Below the pieces are notes generated by a model. It made no database searches. It was not told where the DNA came from and saw nothing but the letters and a program-made list of their open reading frames with translations. Below, in pieces: positions 43,438-60,667 of a stretch of 64,000 nt of DNA. The stretch's first letter is position 1. The number at the start of each line of letters is the position of its first letter. Source of the stretch: Alphaproteobacteria bacterium (GTDB lineage Bacteria > Pseudomonadota > Alphaproteobacteria > Caulobacterales > Maricaulaceae); the NCBI GenBank assembly GCA_016124675.1, contig WGNG01000021.1, positions 1 through 64,000 on the forward strand, written 5' to 3'. The position numbers and the translations under genes are program-made.

Positions 43438-43478
43438 AAGCTAAGACGAGCAGATCAGACCGTCAACTAAACTTGACG
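43438..43478 (-). promoter_or_regulatory. bchG promoter with PpsR-type palindrome
   Basis: The palindrome CGTCAACTAAACTTGACG (43461-43478) fits the PpsR/CrtJ layout TGT-N12-ACA with CGT/ACG ends. On the minus strand its downstream half is the -35 hexamer TTGACG (43466-43461), followed after 17 bases by TAGCTT (43443-43438) as -10. Binding would block RNA polymerase directly. Confidence 0.6.
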
Positions 43479-43483
43479 CTTTT

Positions 43484-44920
43484 TCAATGCTCGGATTTGG
43501 ACTGGAGCTCGCCGATCTTGTGGCGGTGCATCTTGGCGTACAGGCTCTGCCGGCTGAGGCCGAGAATCTCGGCCGCCGAGGCCCGGTTGTCATTGGTCAG
43601 CGCCAGCGCCGCCTCGATGCAGCTCTGCTCGATCATGTCCGTGCTCTCGCGCACAATGTCCTTGAGCGCGACGCGTCCGACCAGATCGGACAATTGATCG
43701 ACGCTGCCGGGCATGGCCCCGCCGCGCTGGCGGCCGGCGACCAGGCGGCGTCCGACCGGACGGATGGAGAAGCCGAACACCGTGCCTGCGGGTCCCGGCG
43801 CGGACACCGCCGACACCTCCACCGCCTCGCGCAGATCATGCTGGCTGCGCACCATGGTGGCGAAGTTGCGGATGACGCCATGCTCGCGCAAATTGGCCAT
43901 CAGCACATTCACTTCGGTTTCGGTGCGGCCAAGATAGGACTCGATGGGCACGCCGACCGCAGACTCGATATCGCTGAGCTGGGCGATGTCGACGAAGGCC
44001 TCGTTCACGGACAGGATCTTGCCGTCCTCGCCCGTCAGCACCAGGGCATCGGGCAGGATTGCGGCAAGGCGGGCCATGGACGCGTCGCCTTCGGCGCCGG
44101 CGGCGTCCCGGGCCGAGACGCGCGCCAGGAAATAGACTTCGCGCCCCTGACGATAGACCGAGGCAAGGAGCAGACAGGGATGCCGGGCGCCCTCCGGAGT
44201 CACCTCGACCTGTTCGGTGCGGCCGGTGCGGCGGGCGACGGCGAGCGTCTCGCGCACCATGTCGGCGGCCGCGGCGCCCATGGCGCCATCCAGCGAACGG
44301 CCTTCGAGGCGCTGCGAGGAGCGGCCCAGAAGGCGCGCGGCGGCGGCGTTGACGTCGGTGATGCGGAAGGTCGAGCCGTCTATGATGATCACGCCTTCGG
44401 ACGCCAGCTGGAACAGGAGGCGGAAGCGGGTTTCGGCTTCGCGCACCCGGGCATAGTCGCGCTCCATCGAGCGCTGCGCCTCGATCAGACGCTTTTGCAT
44501 GCGCGAGGCGGCGCGCAGGTCGCGCCCGATGGCGAGCGTCCAGCCGTCGCGCCCGGTGGGCAGGGTGAAATAGCGCACCGGCAGGTCGGACCCGCTCGGC
44601 TGGGTGTGATTGACATGGCGCCAGCGGCGCTGGCCCGGCGCCGACGGGCTGCTCAGGAGGGCCGTGACCTTGTCGCGCGAATCATCATGGACCAGATCAA
44701 TCCACCTGCGGCCGATCCAGCTGTCAAACTCGTCATCGCCGTCGGAGAACTCGTCGCCGGAAAAGGCGGCGTCGCGGACCACGCCGCGATTGTCGATCAG
44801 CAGGGCCACATCGGCGGCGTTCGCAGCCAGATCTGTTGCGGTCTCGTCAGAGAACGCCAGGCGCGCGACCTCGCGGGAGCGGAACCGCGCATTTGGGCCC
44901 TCAGCGGCCTTGGTGTCCAT
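43484..44920 (-). CDS. ppsR: Transcriptional repressor of photosynthesis genes
   Basis: The 478-residue protein has an N-terminal PAS-like region, a helical linker (MQKRLIEAQRSMERDYARVREAETRF), two further PAS domains (about 160-390, LFQLASEGVIIIDGS and LVLTGEDGKILSVNEAF) and a Fis-type helix-turn-helix at the C-terminus (NRASAAEILGLSRQSLYAKM). This is the PpsR/CrtJ architecture. A cysteine just before the helix-turn-helix (QSCIEAAL) appears to match the redox-active cysteine described in CrtJ; the match is from memory. It represses bch, crt and puc genes under oxygen. It is 30 bases after aerR and probably cotranscribed. The start is the ATG giving MDTKAAEG. Confidence 0.92.
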   Translation of the reverse strand: MDTKAAEGPNARFRSREVARLAFSDETATDLAANAADVALLIDNRGVVRDAAFSGDEFSDGDDEFDSWIGRRWIDLVHDDSRDKVTALLSSPSAPGQRRWRHVNHTQPSGSDLPVRYFTLPTGRDGWTLAIGRDLRAASRMQKRLIEAQRSMERDYARVREAETRFRLLFQLASEGVIIIDGSTFRITDVNAAAARLLGRSSQRLEGRSLDGAMGAAAADMVRETLAVARRTGRTEQVEVTPEGARHPCLLLASVYRQGREVYFLARVSARDAAGAEGDASMARLAAILPDALVLTGEDGKILSVNEAFVDIAQLSDIESAVGVPIESYLGRTETEVNVLMANLREHGVIRNFATMVRSQHDLREAVEVSAVSAPGPAGTVFGFSIRPVGRRLVAGRQRGGAMPGSVDQLSDLVGRVALKDIVRESTDMIEQSCIEAALALTNDNRASAAEILGLSRQSLYAKMHRHKIGELQSKSEH

Positions 44921-44950
44921 GGAATCGCCTTGTGACAATGATCATCTCAT

Positions 44951-45859
44951 TCAACTCGCGTGCGCCAGCCTATGGACCAGCCGTTCCGCTGTGACAACCG
45001 CCCGCACCCCGTCCGTCGCCGTCGCGTCCGCGCCGAGACGCCGCGCCAGCCCCATGTCGCCATTAAACAACTGACCCCCGACCATGACGATAATGTCCTG
45101 ATTCTGCGACCTGGATCGTATCAGTTTGATCAGTGCCTTGAGGTCCTTGACATTCGCTTCTGTGCTCGCGGAAAAACCCACGACATCGAAATGAGTCTCC
45201 ACGACCGCGGCGATAATGTGATCGTTCTCCGGCGCCGACTCGCAGCGCACCCGCCAGCCTGAGCGGGAGAAGAATTCACCCACCATGACGATGCCGAACA
45301 CGTGCTGCTCGCCCGGCGCCGGGGCCAGAAGCACGCGCGGCGACACCTTGCGCGAGCCCATGCTGCAGAGCGTGTCGGCGTTCATGCGCTCCAGCACGCG
45401 GTGCAGCTTCATCAAACCGATCGTCACATCGGCGAAGTCGCAGGCGTCCTCCTCCCACATCTTGCCCAGATGGCGCGCTGCGGGGGCGAGGAGTTTGAGG
45501 AGGATGTCTTCATGGGAGGCGCCGTCGAACAGAAGCGCATTGACCTCGTCGACCAGGTCCTGCGGATCACACACGAGCGTGCGGCGCGCAAAGTCGGCGA
45601 CCTGCGAGGCGTCGAAACCGCTGCTGCGTGCGGCCGGCGGCCGGGCCGGACCCTGCACCTGGCCGGCGTCGCGATTGATCAGCATGAGCCGGGGAATGAT
45701 CTCCGCCTCGATCAGCTTGTCGAGGATTTCCTTGGGCGGGCCGGCCTTGTCGAGATCGCAGGGCCGGGCGCCCCGGGTCCATTTCTTCCAGTCCAGAGTC
45801 GCCTGTGTCGTGCGGGCCAGCCCCGCCAATCCGAACCTGTCGAATTCCGCCTGCGCCAT
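44951..45859 (-). CDS. aerR: Cobalamin-binding antirepressor, AerR/PpaA type
   Basis: The 302-residue protein ends in a B12-binding domain: the helical cap MWEEDACDFADVTIGLMKLHRVLERM, then APGEQHVFGIVMVGEFFSRSGW with the cobalt-binding His, VGFSAS and VMVGGQLFNGD. AerR/PpaA proteins bind light-altered cobalamin and counteract PpsR. ATG 45859 has AGAAGG upstream; the open frame continues to 46063 without family sequence. It is directly upstream of ppsR and divergent from bchF, the normal place for this gene. Confidence 0.9.
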   Translation of the reverse strand: MAQAEFDRFGLAGLARTTQATLDWKKWTRGARPCDLDKAGPPKEILDKLIEAEIIPRLMLINRDAGQVQGPARPPAARSSGFDASQVADFARRTLVCDPQDLVDEVNALLFDGASHEDILLKLLAPAARHLGKMWEEDACDFADVTIGLMKLHRVLERMNADTLCSMGSRKVSPRVLLAPAPGEQHVFGIVMVGEFFSRSGWRVRCESAPENDHIIAAVVETHFDVVGFSASTEANVKDLKALIKLIRSRSQNQDIIVMVGGQLFNGDMGLARRLGADATATDGVRAVVTAERLVHRLAHAS

Positions 45860-46067
45860 TGTGGGTGCCTTCTCTCCCCTGCGCCGCTGCAAGGCGGAGG
45901 GGCCGCCCGGTGCGCCACATTGCTCTCGACCGCGCCCCTCCAGAGGAGGCGTCGGCTCTGGCGGCGGACCAGGCTGGAGGAAAGCGCGCCCAGAGGATGA
46001 TCCGCCCCGAAACTGCGCTGGAGCCTGACAGGTAATTTCGCCAAGGGCCAGAAAATTCGTCACGGAC

Positions 46068-46081
46068 GCTTGACGTCAAGC
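46068..46081. promoter_or_regulatory. Perfect 14-base palindrome GCTTGACGTCAAGC
   Basis: The half-sites TTGAC/GTCAA are the same as in the PpsR-type sites, but face each other without the six-base spacer. It could be a half-site pair for PpsR, or part of an aerR promoter with TTGACG as -35. Confidence 0.45.
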
Positions 46082-46108
46082 AGGTCAGCCGCTGTCAACG
46101 AGTCAGAA

Positions 46109-46149
46109 CGTCAAACAATATTGACACTTCCTCAAACCCTGCCTTACCT
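46109..46149 (+). promoter_or_regulatory. bchF operon promoter with PpsR-type palindrome
   Basis: CGTCAAACAATATTGACA (46109-46126) is a PpsR/CrtJ-type inverted repeat. Its downstream half is a consensus -35 TTGACA (46121-46126), followed after 17 bases by TTACCT (46144-46149) as -10. The layout is the same as at bchG. It would drive bchFNBHLM-lhaA-puh. Confidence 0.65.
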
Positions 46150-46180
46150 TTCCCGGACAAACACCAAGGGAGGGCGAGCC

Positions 46181-54391
<8,211 letters not shown>

Positions 54392-54392
<1 letters not shown>

Positions 54393-55090
54393 TGGCCAAC
54401 GCCACCTACACCCACACCCGCGACGCGCTCGAGACCTATTTCGACCGCACGGCGGCTGACGCCTGGGCCAGGCTGACATCCGAGGCGCCGGTCAGCGGCG
54501 TGCGCGCGACCGTGCGCGCCGGCCGCGACAGCTTGCGCGACACCTTCCTGTCCTGGCTGCCGGAAAACATGCGCGGCGAGACGGTGCTGGATGCGGGCTG
54601 CGGTCCGGGCCAGCTGTCCTTCGCCATGGCGGGCCGCGGCGCTCATGTGGACGCCGTCGATCTGTCGGCGACTCTTCTGGAGATCGCCGCCCAGCGTGCG
54701 CCCGCTGATCTGCCGGGATCGGTCACCTTCCGCGCGGGCGACATGCTCGATGCGTCGGGCGGCATGGTGGACCGGGTCGTGGCGATGGATTCGGTGATCC
54801 ATTACGGCCCTGACGACATGGTCAACATGATCAAGGGCCTGGCGAGCCGCGCGAGAACGTCCGTGATGTTCAGCTTTGCGCCGCGCACGCCCCTGCTCAC
54901 CGTGATGCACGCGGCCGGCAAGCTGTTTCCCAAATCGGACCGCGCCCCGGCGATCGTGCCGATCTCCGAACAGGGCCTGCGCCGCCGCATCGAAGCCTGC
55001 CCGGACCTCCAGGGCTGGCGGATCGGGCGGACCCGGCGCATCGACAGCTTCTTCTATATTTCGCAGGCGATGGAGCTTGTGCAGGCATGA
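54392..55090 (+). CDS. bchM: Mg-protoporphyrin IX O-methyltransferase
   Basis: The 232-residue enzyme has the SAM-binding motif VLDAGCGPGQLSFAMA near residue 68 and VVAMDSVIHY after it. It methylates Mg-protoporphyrin IX to the monomethyl ester, the AcsF substrate. ATG 54392 overlaps the bchL stop; its end overlaps lhaA by four bases. Confidence 0.94.
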
Positions 55091-56520
55091 AGCGTGAACC
55101 GGCATCTCTGGCGCGGCGCTGGGCGGAGTTTGGAATGTCCATTCTCCCCTTTGCGGATGTGGCGACCAAGGAGCTGCCGCTCAGCCGCATTCTGCGCCTG
55201 TCCCTGTTCCAGGTGTCTGTGGGCATGGCTGCGGTCCTGCTCACCGGCACGCTCAACCGGGTGATGATCGCCGAGCTGGGCGTTCCGGCGGCGCTTGTGG
55301 CGCTGATGGTGGCCCTGCCGCTGGTGTTCGCGCCGCTGCGCGCCCTGATCGGGTTCCGGTCGGACACATATGTCTCCGCCATCGGCTGGCGGCGCGTGCC
55401 CTTCATCTGGTTCGGAACACTGCTTCAGTTTGGCGGGCTGGCCATCATGCCGTTCGCGCTGATCCTGCTGACGGTCGAGAATGCCGGTCCGCTCTGGTTC
55501 GGAATGGCGGCGTCAGCGCTGGCGTTTCTGCTGGTCGGTGCAGGCATGCACACCACCCAGACCGCCGGCCTGGCGCTGGCCACCGACCTGTCCAGCGACG
55601 AGAACCGGCCCCGTGTGGTGGCGCTGCTCTACGTCATGCTGCTCCTGGGGATGTTGATCAGCGCGCTCATAATCGGGCTGGCGCTGAATGATTTTTCGCC
55701 CACGCAACTGATCCGGGTGGTCCAGGGGGCCGCGGCGCTGACCCTCGTGCTGAACATGGTCGCCCTTTGGCGACAGGAAGCGCGCGCGCCCCAGAAGACC
55801 GGCGCCAATCGTCCGCGCCAGACCTTTGCAGAGGCCTGGGAGGCCTTTTCCCAGGGTGGGCGCCAGACGCGCCTGCTCGTCGCCATTGGCCTGGGCGCTG
55901 CGGCCTTTTCCATGCAGGATGTGCTGCTGGAGCCGTATGGCGGGGAAGTGCTGGGCCTTTCCGTCGCCGGAACCACGGTGCTGACCGCGCTGTGGGCGTT
56001 CGGCGCGCTGGCCGGCTTTGCCGTGGCGGCGAAGGGTCTCGGCGCCGGGGTCGATCCTCATCGCCTGGCGGCCTATGGCATGGTGGTGGGCGTCTTCGCC
56101 TTCGCGTTCGTGATCCTGTCCGATCCGCTGGGATCGCCCTTCCTGTTTCGCGCCGGCGCCGTCCTGATCGGACTTGGCGGCGGCCTGTTCGCCGTGGGTA
56201 CGCTCACCGCAGCGATGGAGCTGGGCGAGAGCAGCGGGTCGGGCATGGCGCTGGGCGCCTGGGGCGCGGTGCAGGCGACCTGCGCCGGCGCGGCCATCGC
56301 CCTTGGCGGCGGGGTGCGGGACGTTGCCGACGCGCTGGGTCAGGCTGGCGCGCTGGGTCCGGGCATGACCGGGCCCGCTGTCGGGTATTCGGTCGTCTAT
56401 CACATTGAAATTGCGCTCTTGTTCGCCGCGCTCGCGGCGATCGGGCCGCTGGCCCGGTACAAGGTCAGCGGACCGGGGCGTGCTCGGGGTAAATTCGGCT
56501 TGGCCGAGTTTCCCGGCTAG
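55087..56520 (+). CDS. lhaA: Light-harvesting complex assembly protein (PucC/LhaA family)
   Basis: The 477-residue membrane protein has about twelve helices and the PucC-family blocks LFQVSVGMAAVLLTGTLNRVMI, RALIGFRSDTY, RVPFIWFGTLLQFGGLAIMPF and MQDVLLEPYGGEVLG. It aids insertion or assembly of light-harvesting complex 1. Its position between bchM and puhA is the standard lhaA position; the separate pucC-like gene often between bchG and bchP is missing, so this is the only family member seen here. Confidence 0.92.
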   Translation: MKREPASLARRWAEFGMSILPFADVATKELPLSRILRLSLFQVSVGMAAVLLTGTLNRVMIAELGVPAALVALMVALPLVFAPLRALIGFRSDTYVSAIGWRRVPFIWFGTLLQFGGLAIMPFALILLTVENAGPLWFGMAASALAFLLVGAGMHTTQTAGLALATDLSSDENRPRVVALLYVMLLLGMLISALIIGLALNDFSPTQLIRVVQGAAALTLVLNMVALWRQEARAPQKTGANRPRQTFAEAWEAFSQGGRQTRLLVAIGLGAAAFSMQDVLLEPYGGEVLGLSVAGTTVLTALWAFGALAGFAVAAKGLGAGVDPHRLAAYGMVVGVFAFAFVILSDPLGSPFLFRAGAVLIGLGGGLFAVGTLTAAMELGESSGSGMALGAWGAVQATCAGAAIALGGGVRDVADALGQAGALGPGMTGPAVGYSVVYHIEIALLFAALAAIGPLARYKVSGPGRARGKFGLAEFPG

Positions 56521-56540
56521 GGGCTTGAAGGAGGCCACAC

Positions 56541-57314
56541 ATGGAAGGCGTACAGATCGTTGGATCTTTAGACTTCGCAACACTCCTGTTCATACTGTTT
56601 GTCGTGTTTTTCATCGGCCTGGTTTTTCATCTCCAGAAAGAGGGGCGCCGTGAAGGCTTCCCGCTGGAGTCCGATGAAACCGGGAAGCTGGAAAGCATCG
56701 GCGTCACCTGGATGCCGGCTGCCAAAACCTACAAGCTCGCCGACGGGCGCTCGGTGGTGAAGCCGGACGGCCAACGCGATGCGAGCCTGGCTGACCGGTT
56801 CAAGCGGCTTGCCCCCTGGGCGGGCGCGCCCATCCAGCCTGTCGGCGATCCCATGCAGTCGGGCATCGGACCGGGCGCCTATGCGATGCGCGAGGATGTG
56901 CCGGACCTGACGCATGAAAACCTGCCGAAAATCGTGCCGCTGTCGATCCTGCCGGCCTTCTCTGTCGCCGAGCAGGATTCCGATCCGCGGGGGATGGACG
57001 TGGTGGGCGCAGACGGCGTGTCCGCCGGCAAGGTGACCGAAATCTGGGTCGACCGCGCCGAGGCCCTGGTGCGCTATTACGAGGTCGAGCTGTCGGCGGG
57101 CGGACGCAAGGTGCTGCTGCCCTATGCCTTCGCCAATGTGAAGGGCAAGGCCGGCCGGGTGATCGTCCCGTCAATTCTGGCCAGCCAGTTCGCCGGCATC
57201 CCCGCCCATGCGTCGCCGCACCAGGTCACGCGCCTGGAAGAGGATCGCATCAGCGCAAATTACGGGGCTGGCACGCTCTACGCCACGTCCGACAGATCGG
57301 AGCCCTGGTTGTAA
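56541..57314 (+). CDS. puhA: Photosynthetic reaction centre H subunit
   Basis: The 257-residue protein has one N-terminal membrane helix (FATLLFILFVVFFIGLVFHLQ) followed by REGFPLE and a cytoplasmic PRC-barrel-like domain. It caps the L/M reaction centre and helps proton delivery to QB. AAGGAGG precedes the ATG. The puhB start comes two bases after its stop. Confidence 0.95.
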   Translation: MEGVQIVGSLDFATLLFILFVVFFIGLVFHLQKEGRREGFPLESDETGKLESIGVTWMPAAKTYKLADGRSVVKPDGQRDASLADRFKRLAPWAGAPIQPVGDPMQSGIGPGAYAMREDVPDLTHENLPKIVPLSILPAFSVAEQDSDPRGMDVVGADGVSAGKVTEIWVDRAEALVRYYEVELSAGGRKVLLPYAFANVKGKAGRVIVPSILASQFAGIPAHASPHQVTRLEEDRISANYGAGTLYATSDRSEPWL

Positions 57315-57315
57315 G

Positions 57316-57990
57316 ATGTGTGATCCCGACAAGATAAAGCCGGAGCCGATTCCGGGCCTGCCCGACAAGCTTCCGGAGGGCGAGCGTATCCTGTGGAGCG
57401 GCGCGCCGGACTGGAAATCGCTGGCCCTGCACGTGTTCCACGTGCGCGCCGTGGCCGTGTATTTTGCAATCCTGATCGTCTGGCAAGGCGGGGCCGGCCT
57501 CTCGGCCGGGGTGACAGGCGGCGAAGCGGCGGTGACGGCGATGCTCCAGGCTCTGCTGGGCGCGGCCTCCATCGGCCTGTTGTCGCTGTTCGCCTGGCTG
57601 ATCGCACGCTCCACGGTGTACACCGTGACCAATGAGCGTGTGGTGATCCGGGCCGGGGTGGCGCTGCCCAAGGCGGTCAACATCCCGTTCAGGGTGATCG
57701 GTTCGGCGTCGATGCGCGCCAGGGCCAATGGCAATGGCGATATTCCGCTGGCGCTGACGGGACCCGACCGCGTGGCCTATCTGTCCCTGTGGCCGCATGT
57801 GCGCCCCTGGCACATCAACCACGCCCAGCCCATGCTGCGCGGACTGCCCGATGCGGCCAAGGCGGCTCAGGTTCTGGCCTCGGCGCTGGCGGAGAAGGCG
57901 GGCCAGCCCGCCCCGCGCATCGCGGTCGCCGAACCGGCAAGGCGCCGCAAGTCGATGCCGGACGGCGCCGCCGTTGCGGTGAATTCCTGA
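57316..57990 (+). CDS. puhB: Photosynthetic complex assembly protein PuhB
   Basis: The 224-residue protein has an N-terminal LPEGERILWSGAPDWKSLALHVF block, three hydrophobic segments and a PH-like YTVTNERVVIRAGVALPKAVNIPF region. PuhB assists reaction-centre assembly. The ATG comes immediately after puhA and the next start five bases after its stop. Confidence 0.92.
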   Translation: MCDPDKIKPEPIPGLPDKLPEGERILWSGAPDWKSLALHVFHVRAVAVYFAILIVWQGGAGLSAGVTGGEAAVTAMLQALLGAASIGLLSLFAWLIARSTVYTVTNERVVIRAGVALPKAVNIPFRVIGSASMRARANGNGDIPLALTGPDRVAYLSLWPHVRPWHINHAQPMLRGLPDAAKAAQVLASALAEKAGQPAPRIAVAEPARRRKSMPDGAAVAVNS

Positions 57991-57995
57991 AACAG

Positions 57996-58493
57996 ATGGA
58001 TACCCAGCCGATGCAAGAGAACCGCCAGGAAGTCATCCACAGACGCGCTGTCCAGGGCATGGGCGCCATCGTCGTGCTGACGGTGATCCTGGCGGCGGTG
58101 GCGTCATTCACTGGCAGCGGCGCGCGCTATGCCCCCGAGGGCGTTCCCGTCGCCGTGACCGAGCTCTTGTTTGAAGACGGCGAGCGCGGACTGGTCACGG
58201 TGCACGACGCCGCGACCGGCGCGCGCCTGATCGCGTACGGAGAGAATGAAGGCGTATTCGTGCGCGCCATCATGCGCACCGTGGCCCGCCAGCGCCGCAT
58301 GCGCGGCCTGGGCCGGGAAATCCCGGTCCGGCTCACGCGCTTTGATGGCGGCCAGCTCTGGCTCATCGATCCGGCCAGCGGGGTGGACCTGTATCTCAAT
58401 GCGTTCGGACCTGACAATCTGGCCGCATTCGCTGAAATCATGGAGCGCGGGCAGGAGGATCTGCGCGCCGAGGCTGAAGGATACGCCCCATGA
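57996..58493 (+). CDS. puhC: Photosynthetic complex assembly protein PuhC
   Basis: The 165-residue product has one N-terminal membrane helix (GAIVVLTVILAAVASFTG) and a periplasmic domain with LLFEDGERGLVTVHDAATG. PuhC is needed for reaction centre and LH1 accumulation. Its stop overlaps the next start by four bases. Confidence 0.9.
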   Translation: MDTQPMQENRQEVIHRRAVQGMGAIVVLTVILAAVASFTGSGARYAPEGVPVAVTELLFEDGERGLVTVHDAATGARLIAYGENEGVFVRAIMRTVARQRRMRGLGREIPVRLTRFDGGQLWLIDPASGVDLYLNAFGPDNLAAFAEIMERGQEDLRAEAEGYAP

Positions 58494-58783
58494 GCCGCGG
58501 CCCCAGACGGTTTGACGTCAACTGCACGATCGATATCGAGCACACCAACGAGCATCTGCATGCGCACGTGGCGCTGGAGGGCGATATCCCGATCTATCCG
58601 GGCGACCGGGTGCGGGTGCATGGCTCGGCCATCCGCGTCAATTACGGCGAATCCGCCTCGTTCAAGCGCGTCGCCACGGTGATGCGCGCCAGCTGGCTGT
58701 CGCGCCAATGGACCCGCCTGCTGGCGCGTCTGGAAATCACCGAGCTTTACGAAGTCAGCTTCTCACCTGTGAGGAAACTATGA
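58490..58783 (+). CDS. Small conserved photosynthesis-cluster protein
   Basis: The 97-residue soluble protein ([32 protein letters not shown]) has a compact beta-rich look and no membrane segment. A protein of this size is found between puhC and acsF in related clusters, to my recollection, but has no assigned function. It overlaps puhC and acsF by four bases each, so its level is tied to both. A role in cyclase function or assembly is possible. Confidence 0.75.
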   Translation: MSRGPRRFDVNCTIDIEHTNEHLHAHVALEGDIPIYPGDRVRVHGSAIRVNYGESASFKRVATVMRASWLSRQWTRLLARLEITELYEVSFSPVRKL

Positions 58784-59868
58784 CCACCGCAACCCTTGAC
58801 GCCGCGCCCGCCGGGCGCGCCCGCACCGAGCCGAGCGAAACCACGCGCCTGGCCCAGACAGACACCATTCTGAGCCCCCGCTTCTACACCACCGATTTCA
58901 AGGAGCTGGATGCGTTTGGCGTCGACAGTGTGCGTTCCGAATGGGACAAGCTGATGGCTGAGATGGAGGCCGATCCCAACAAGGGCCATTTCCGGCGCAC
59001 CGAGGCGTTCGACAATGCGCTGATGAGCCTGCCCGAGGGGCTGCGCAAGGAATTCGTGGACTTCCTTGTCAGCTCCCTGACGTCCGAGTTCTCGGGGTGC
59101 GTCCTGTACGGGGAGATCGTCAAGAACACCCAGAACCCGGACTGGCGCAAGCTGTTCAAGATGATGGCGCGCGACGAAAGCCGCCATGCCGGCTTCATCA
59201 ATACCTGCCTGAAGGATTACGGGATCGGGGTTGATCTGGGCTTCCTGACCAAGACCAAGAAATACACCTTCTTCAAGCCCAAGTTCATTCTGTACGCGAC
59301 CTATCTGTCCGAGAAGATCGGCTATGCGCGCTACATCACCATCTACCGCCAGCTCGAGCGCAATCCCGAGTACCAGTTCCACCCGATTTTCCGCTGGTTC
59401 AAGGAATGGTGTAATGACGAATTCCGTCACGGCGAGGCGTTCGCGCTGATCATGCGGGGCAATCCGGAACTGCTGCGCGGCATGAACACGCTGTGGATCC
59501 GTTTCTTCCTCGTGGCGGTCTACGCCACCATGTATGTGCGCGATCACAACCGGCCCCATTTCCACGCGGCGCTGGGTGTGGACCCCACCGAGTATGATCA
59601 TCAGGTGTTCCGCCTGACGACGCAGATCACCCGCCAGGTCTTTCCGCTGACGCTGGACACCGACAGCAAGACATTCCGCGCGGGCCTGGAGCGCATGCGC
59701 GCCATCAGCGCGCGGATGGACGCCGCCAAGGCCCAGGGCGGGGTGATGGGCGGGCTGAAGCGCGGCGTCGCCGCCTTCCAGGCCTTCACCACGTTTGTCA
59801 GCCTGTACCTGCACCCGGTCCAGCGCCACGACCTTCCCGAAAACGCGCGCCTGCAGCCGGTCTGGTAG
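58780..59868 (+). CDS. acsF: Oxygen-dependent Mg-protoporphyrin IX monomethyl ester cyclase
   Basis: The 362-residue protein has two carboxylate/histidine iron sites: [12 protein letters not shown] with [11 protein letters not shown], and [14 protein letters not shown]. These form the di-iron centre that uses O2 to make the fifth ring of bacteriochlorophyll. Its presence marks an organism that makes pigment in air; no bchE is in the window. The ATG overlaps the previous stop. Confidence 0.95.
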   Translation: MTTATLDAAPAGRARTEPSETTRLAQTDTILSPRFYTTDFKELDAFGVDSVRSEWDKLMAEMEADPNKGHFRRTEAFDNALMSLPEGLRKEFVDFLVSSLTSEFSGCVLYGEIVKNTQNPDWRKLFKMMARDESRHAGFINTCLKDYGIGVDLGFLTKTKKYTFFKPKFILYATYLSEKIGYARYITIYRQLERNPEYQFHPIFRWFKEWCNDEFRHGEAFALIMRGNPELLRGMNTLWIRFFLVAVYATMYVRDHNRPHFHAALGVDPTEYDHQVFRLTTQITRQVFPLTLDTDSKTFRAGLERMRAISARMDAAKAQGGVMGGLKRGVAAFQAFTTFVSLYLHPVQRHDLPENARLQPVW

Positions 59869-59876
59869 GTGCGCGC

Positions 59877-60653
59877 ATGAGCCTGGCCGCCCCCATCCTC
59901 GCCATGCTGGCGCTCTGGTGGTTCTCCACCGGCGCGATCCTGGTGCTGGGCGAGCGCTCCGACGCAGCGCGCCGTCTCGCGATGGTCATCGTCAGCGTGC
60001 TGGCGCTGGCCAGCCTGGCGGGCCTGTGGGCGGTGCGCGATGTCACGACCCCTGCGGGCGCCTATGCCGGGGCGATGTGCGCCCTGGTGCTGTGGGCCTG
60101 GCACGAGATGAGCTTCCTGTTCGGCTATCTCACCGGGCCGAACCGCCAGCCGTGTGCGGACAATCTGACCGGCTGGCCGCGCTTCCGGGCGGCCGCAGCG
60201 ACCCTGATGCACCACGAGCTCGCCATTGCGGCGACGGTCGTGCTGATCGGGGTGATGAGCATCGGCGCGGCCAACATGGTGGCGCTGCAGCTCTTTGTGC
60301 TCCTGTTCGCCCTGCGGCTGAGCTCGAAATTCAATCTCTTCCTCGGCGCGCCTCACTTCACCGACCAGTTCCTGCCCGGTCGGCTTGGCCATCTGCGCAG
60401 CTATTTCAGCCCCCGGCCGGCCGGGGGTTTCTTCGTGGTCACCACCAGTGTGATCGCCCTTGTCGCGGGCGCCCTGATCTGGTCCGCCGCCACGGCCGCC
60501 TCTCCGTTCGAGGCGGCCGCCTTCGCGCTCCTGGGCACGCTTGCGGCCCTGGGCGTGCTCGAACATCTGTTTCTGGCCCTGCCGCTGCCTGACGCAGCGC
60601 TGTGGCGTTGGCTCTTGCCGGCGCGTGACCCGCGCCGCTCGCCCGATCTGTGA
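59877..60653 (+). CDS. puhE: Photosynthetic complex assembly protein PuhE
   Basis: The 258-residue membrane protein has about seven hydrophobic segments and the PuhE blocks [16 protein letters not shown] and [17 protein letters not shown]. It is the second assembly protein usually found after acsF and modulates reaction centre and pigment levels. Eight bases separate it from acsF. Confidence 0.9.
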   Translation: MSLAAPILAMLALWWFSTGAILVLGERSDAARRLAMVIVSVLALASLAGLWAVRDVTTPAGAYAGAMCALVLWAWHEMSFLFGYLTGPNRQPCADNLTGWPRFRAAAATLMHHELAIAATVVLIGVMSIGAANMVALQLFVLLFALRLSSKFNLFLGAPHFTDQFLPGRLGHLRSYFSPRPAGGFFVVTTSVIALVAGALIWSAATAASPFEAAAFALLGTLAALGVLEHLFLALPLPDAALWRWLLPARDPRRSPDL

Positions 60654-60667
60654 GGGGAGGGGAAATC

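Larger units (their letters stand above)
45860..46180. other. aerR-bchF control region
   Basis: This 321-base divergent region holds the palindrome GCTTGACGTCAAGC at 46068-46081, the PpsR-type site at 46109-46126 and a predicted bchF promoter. The first 160 bases next to aerR show no gene or clear site. Confidence 0.6.
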
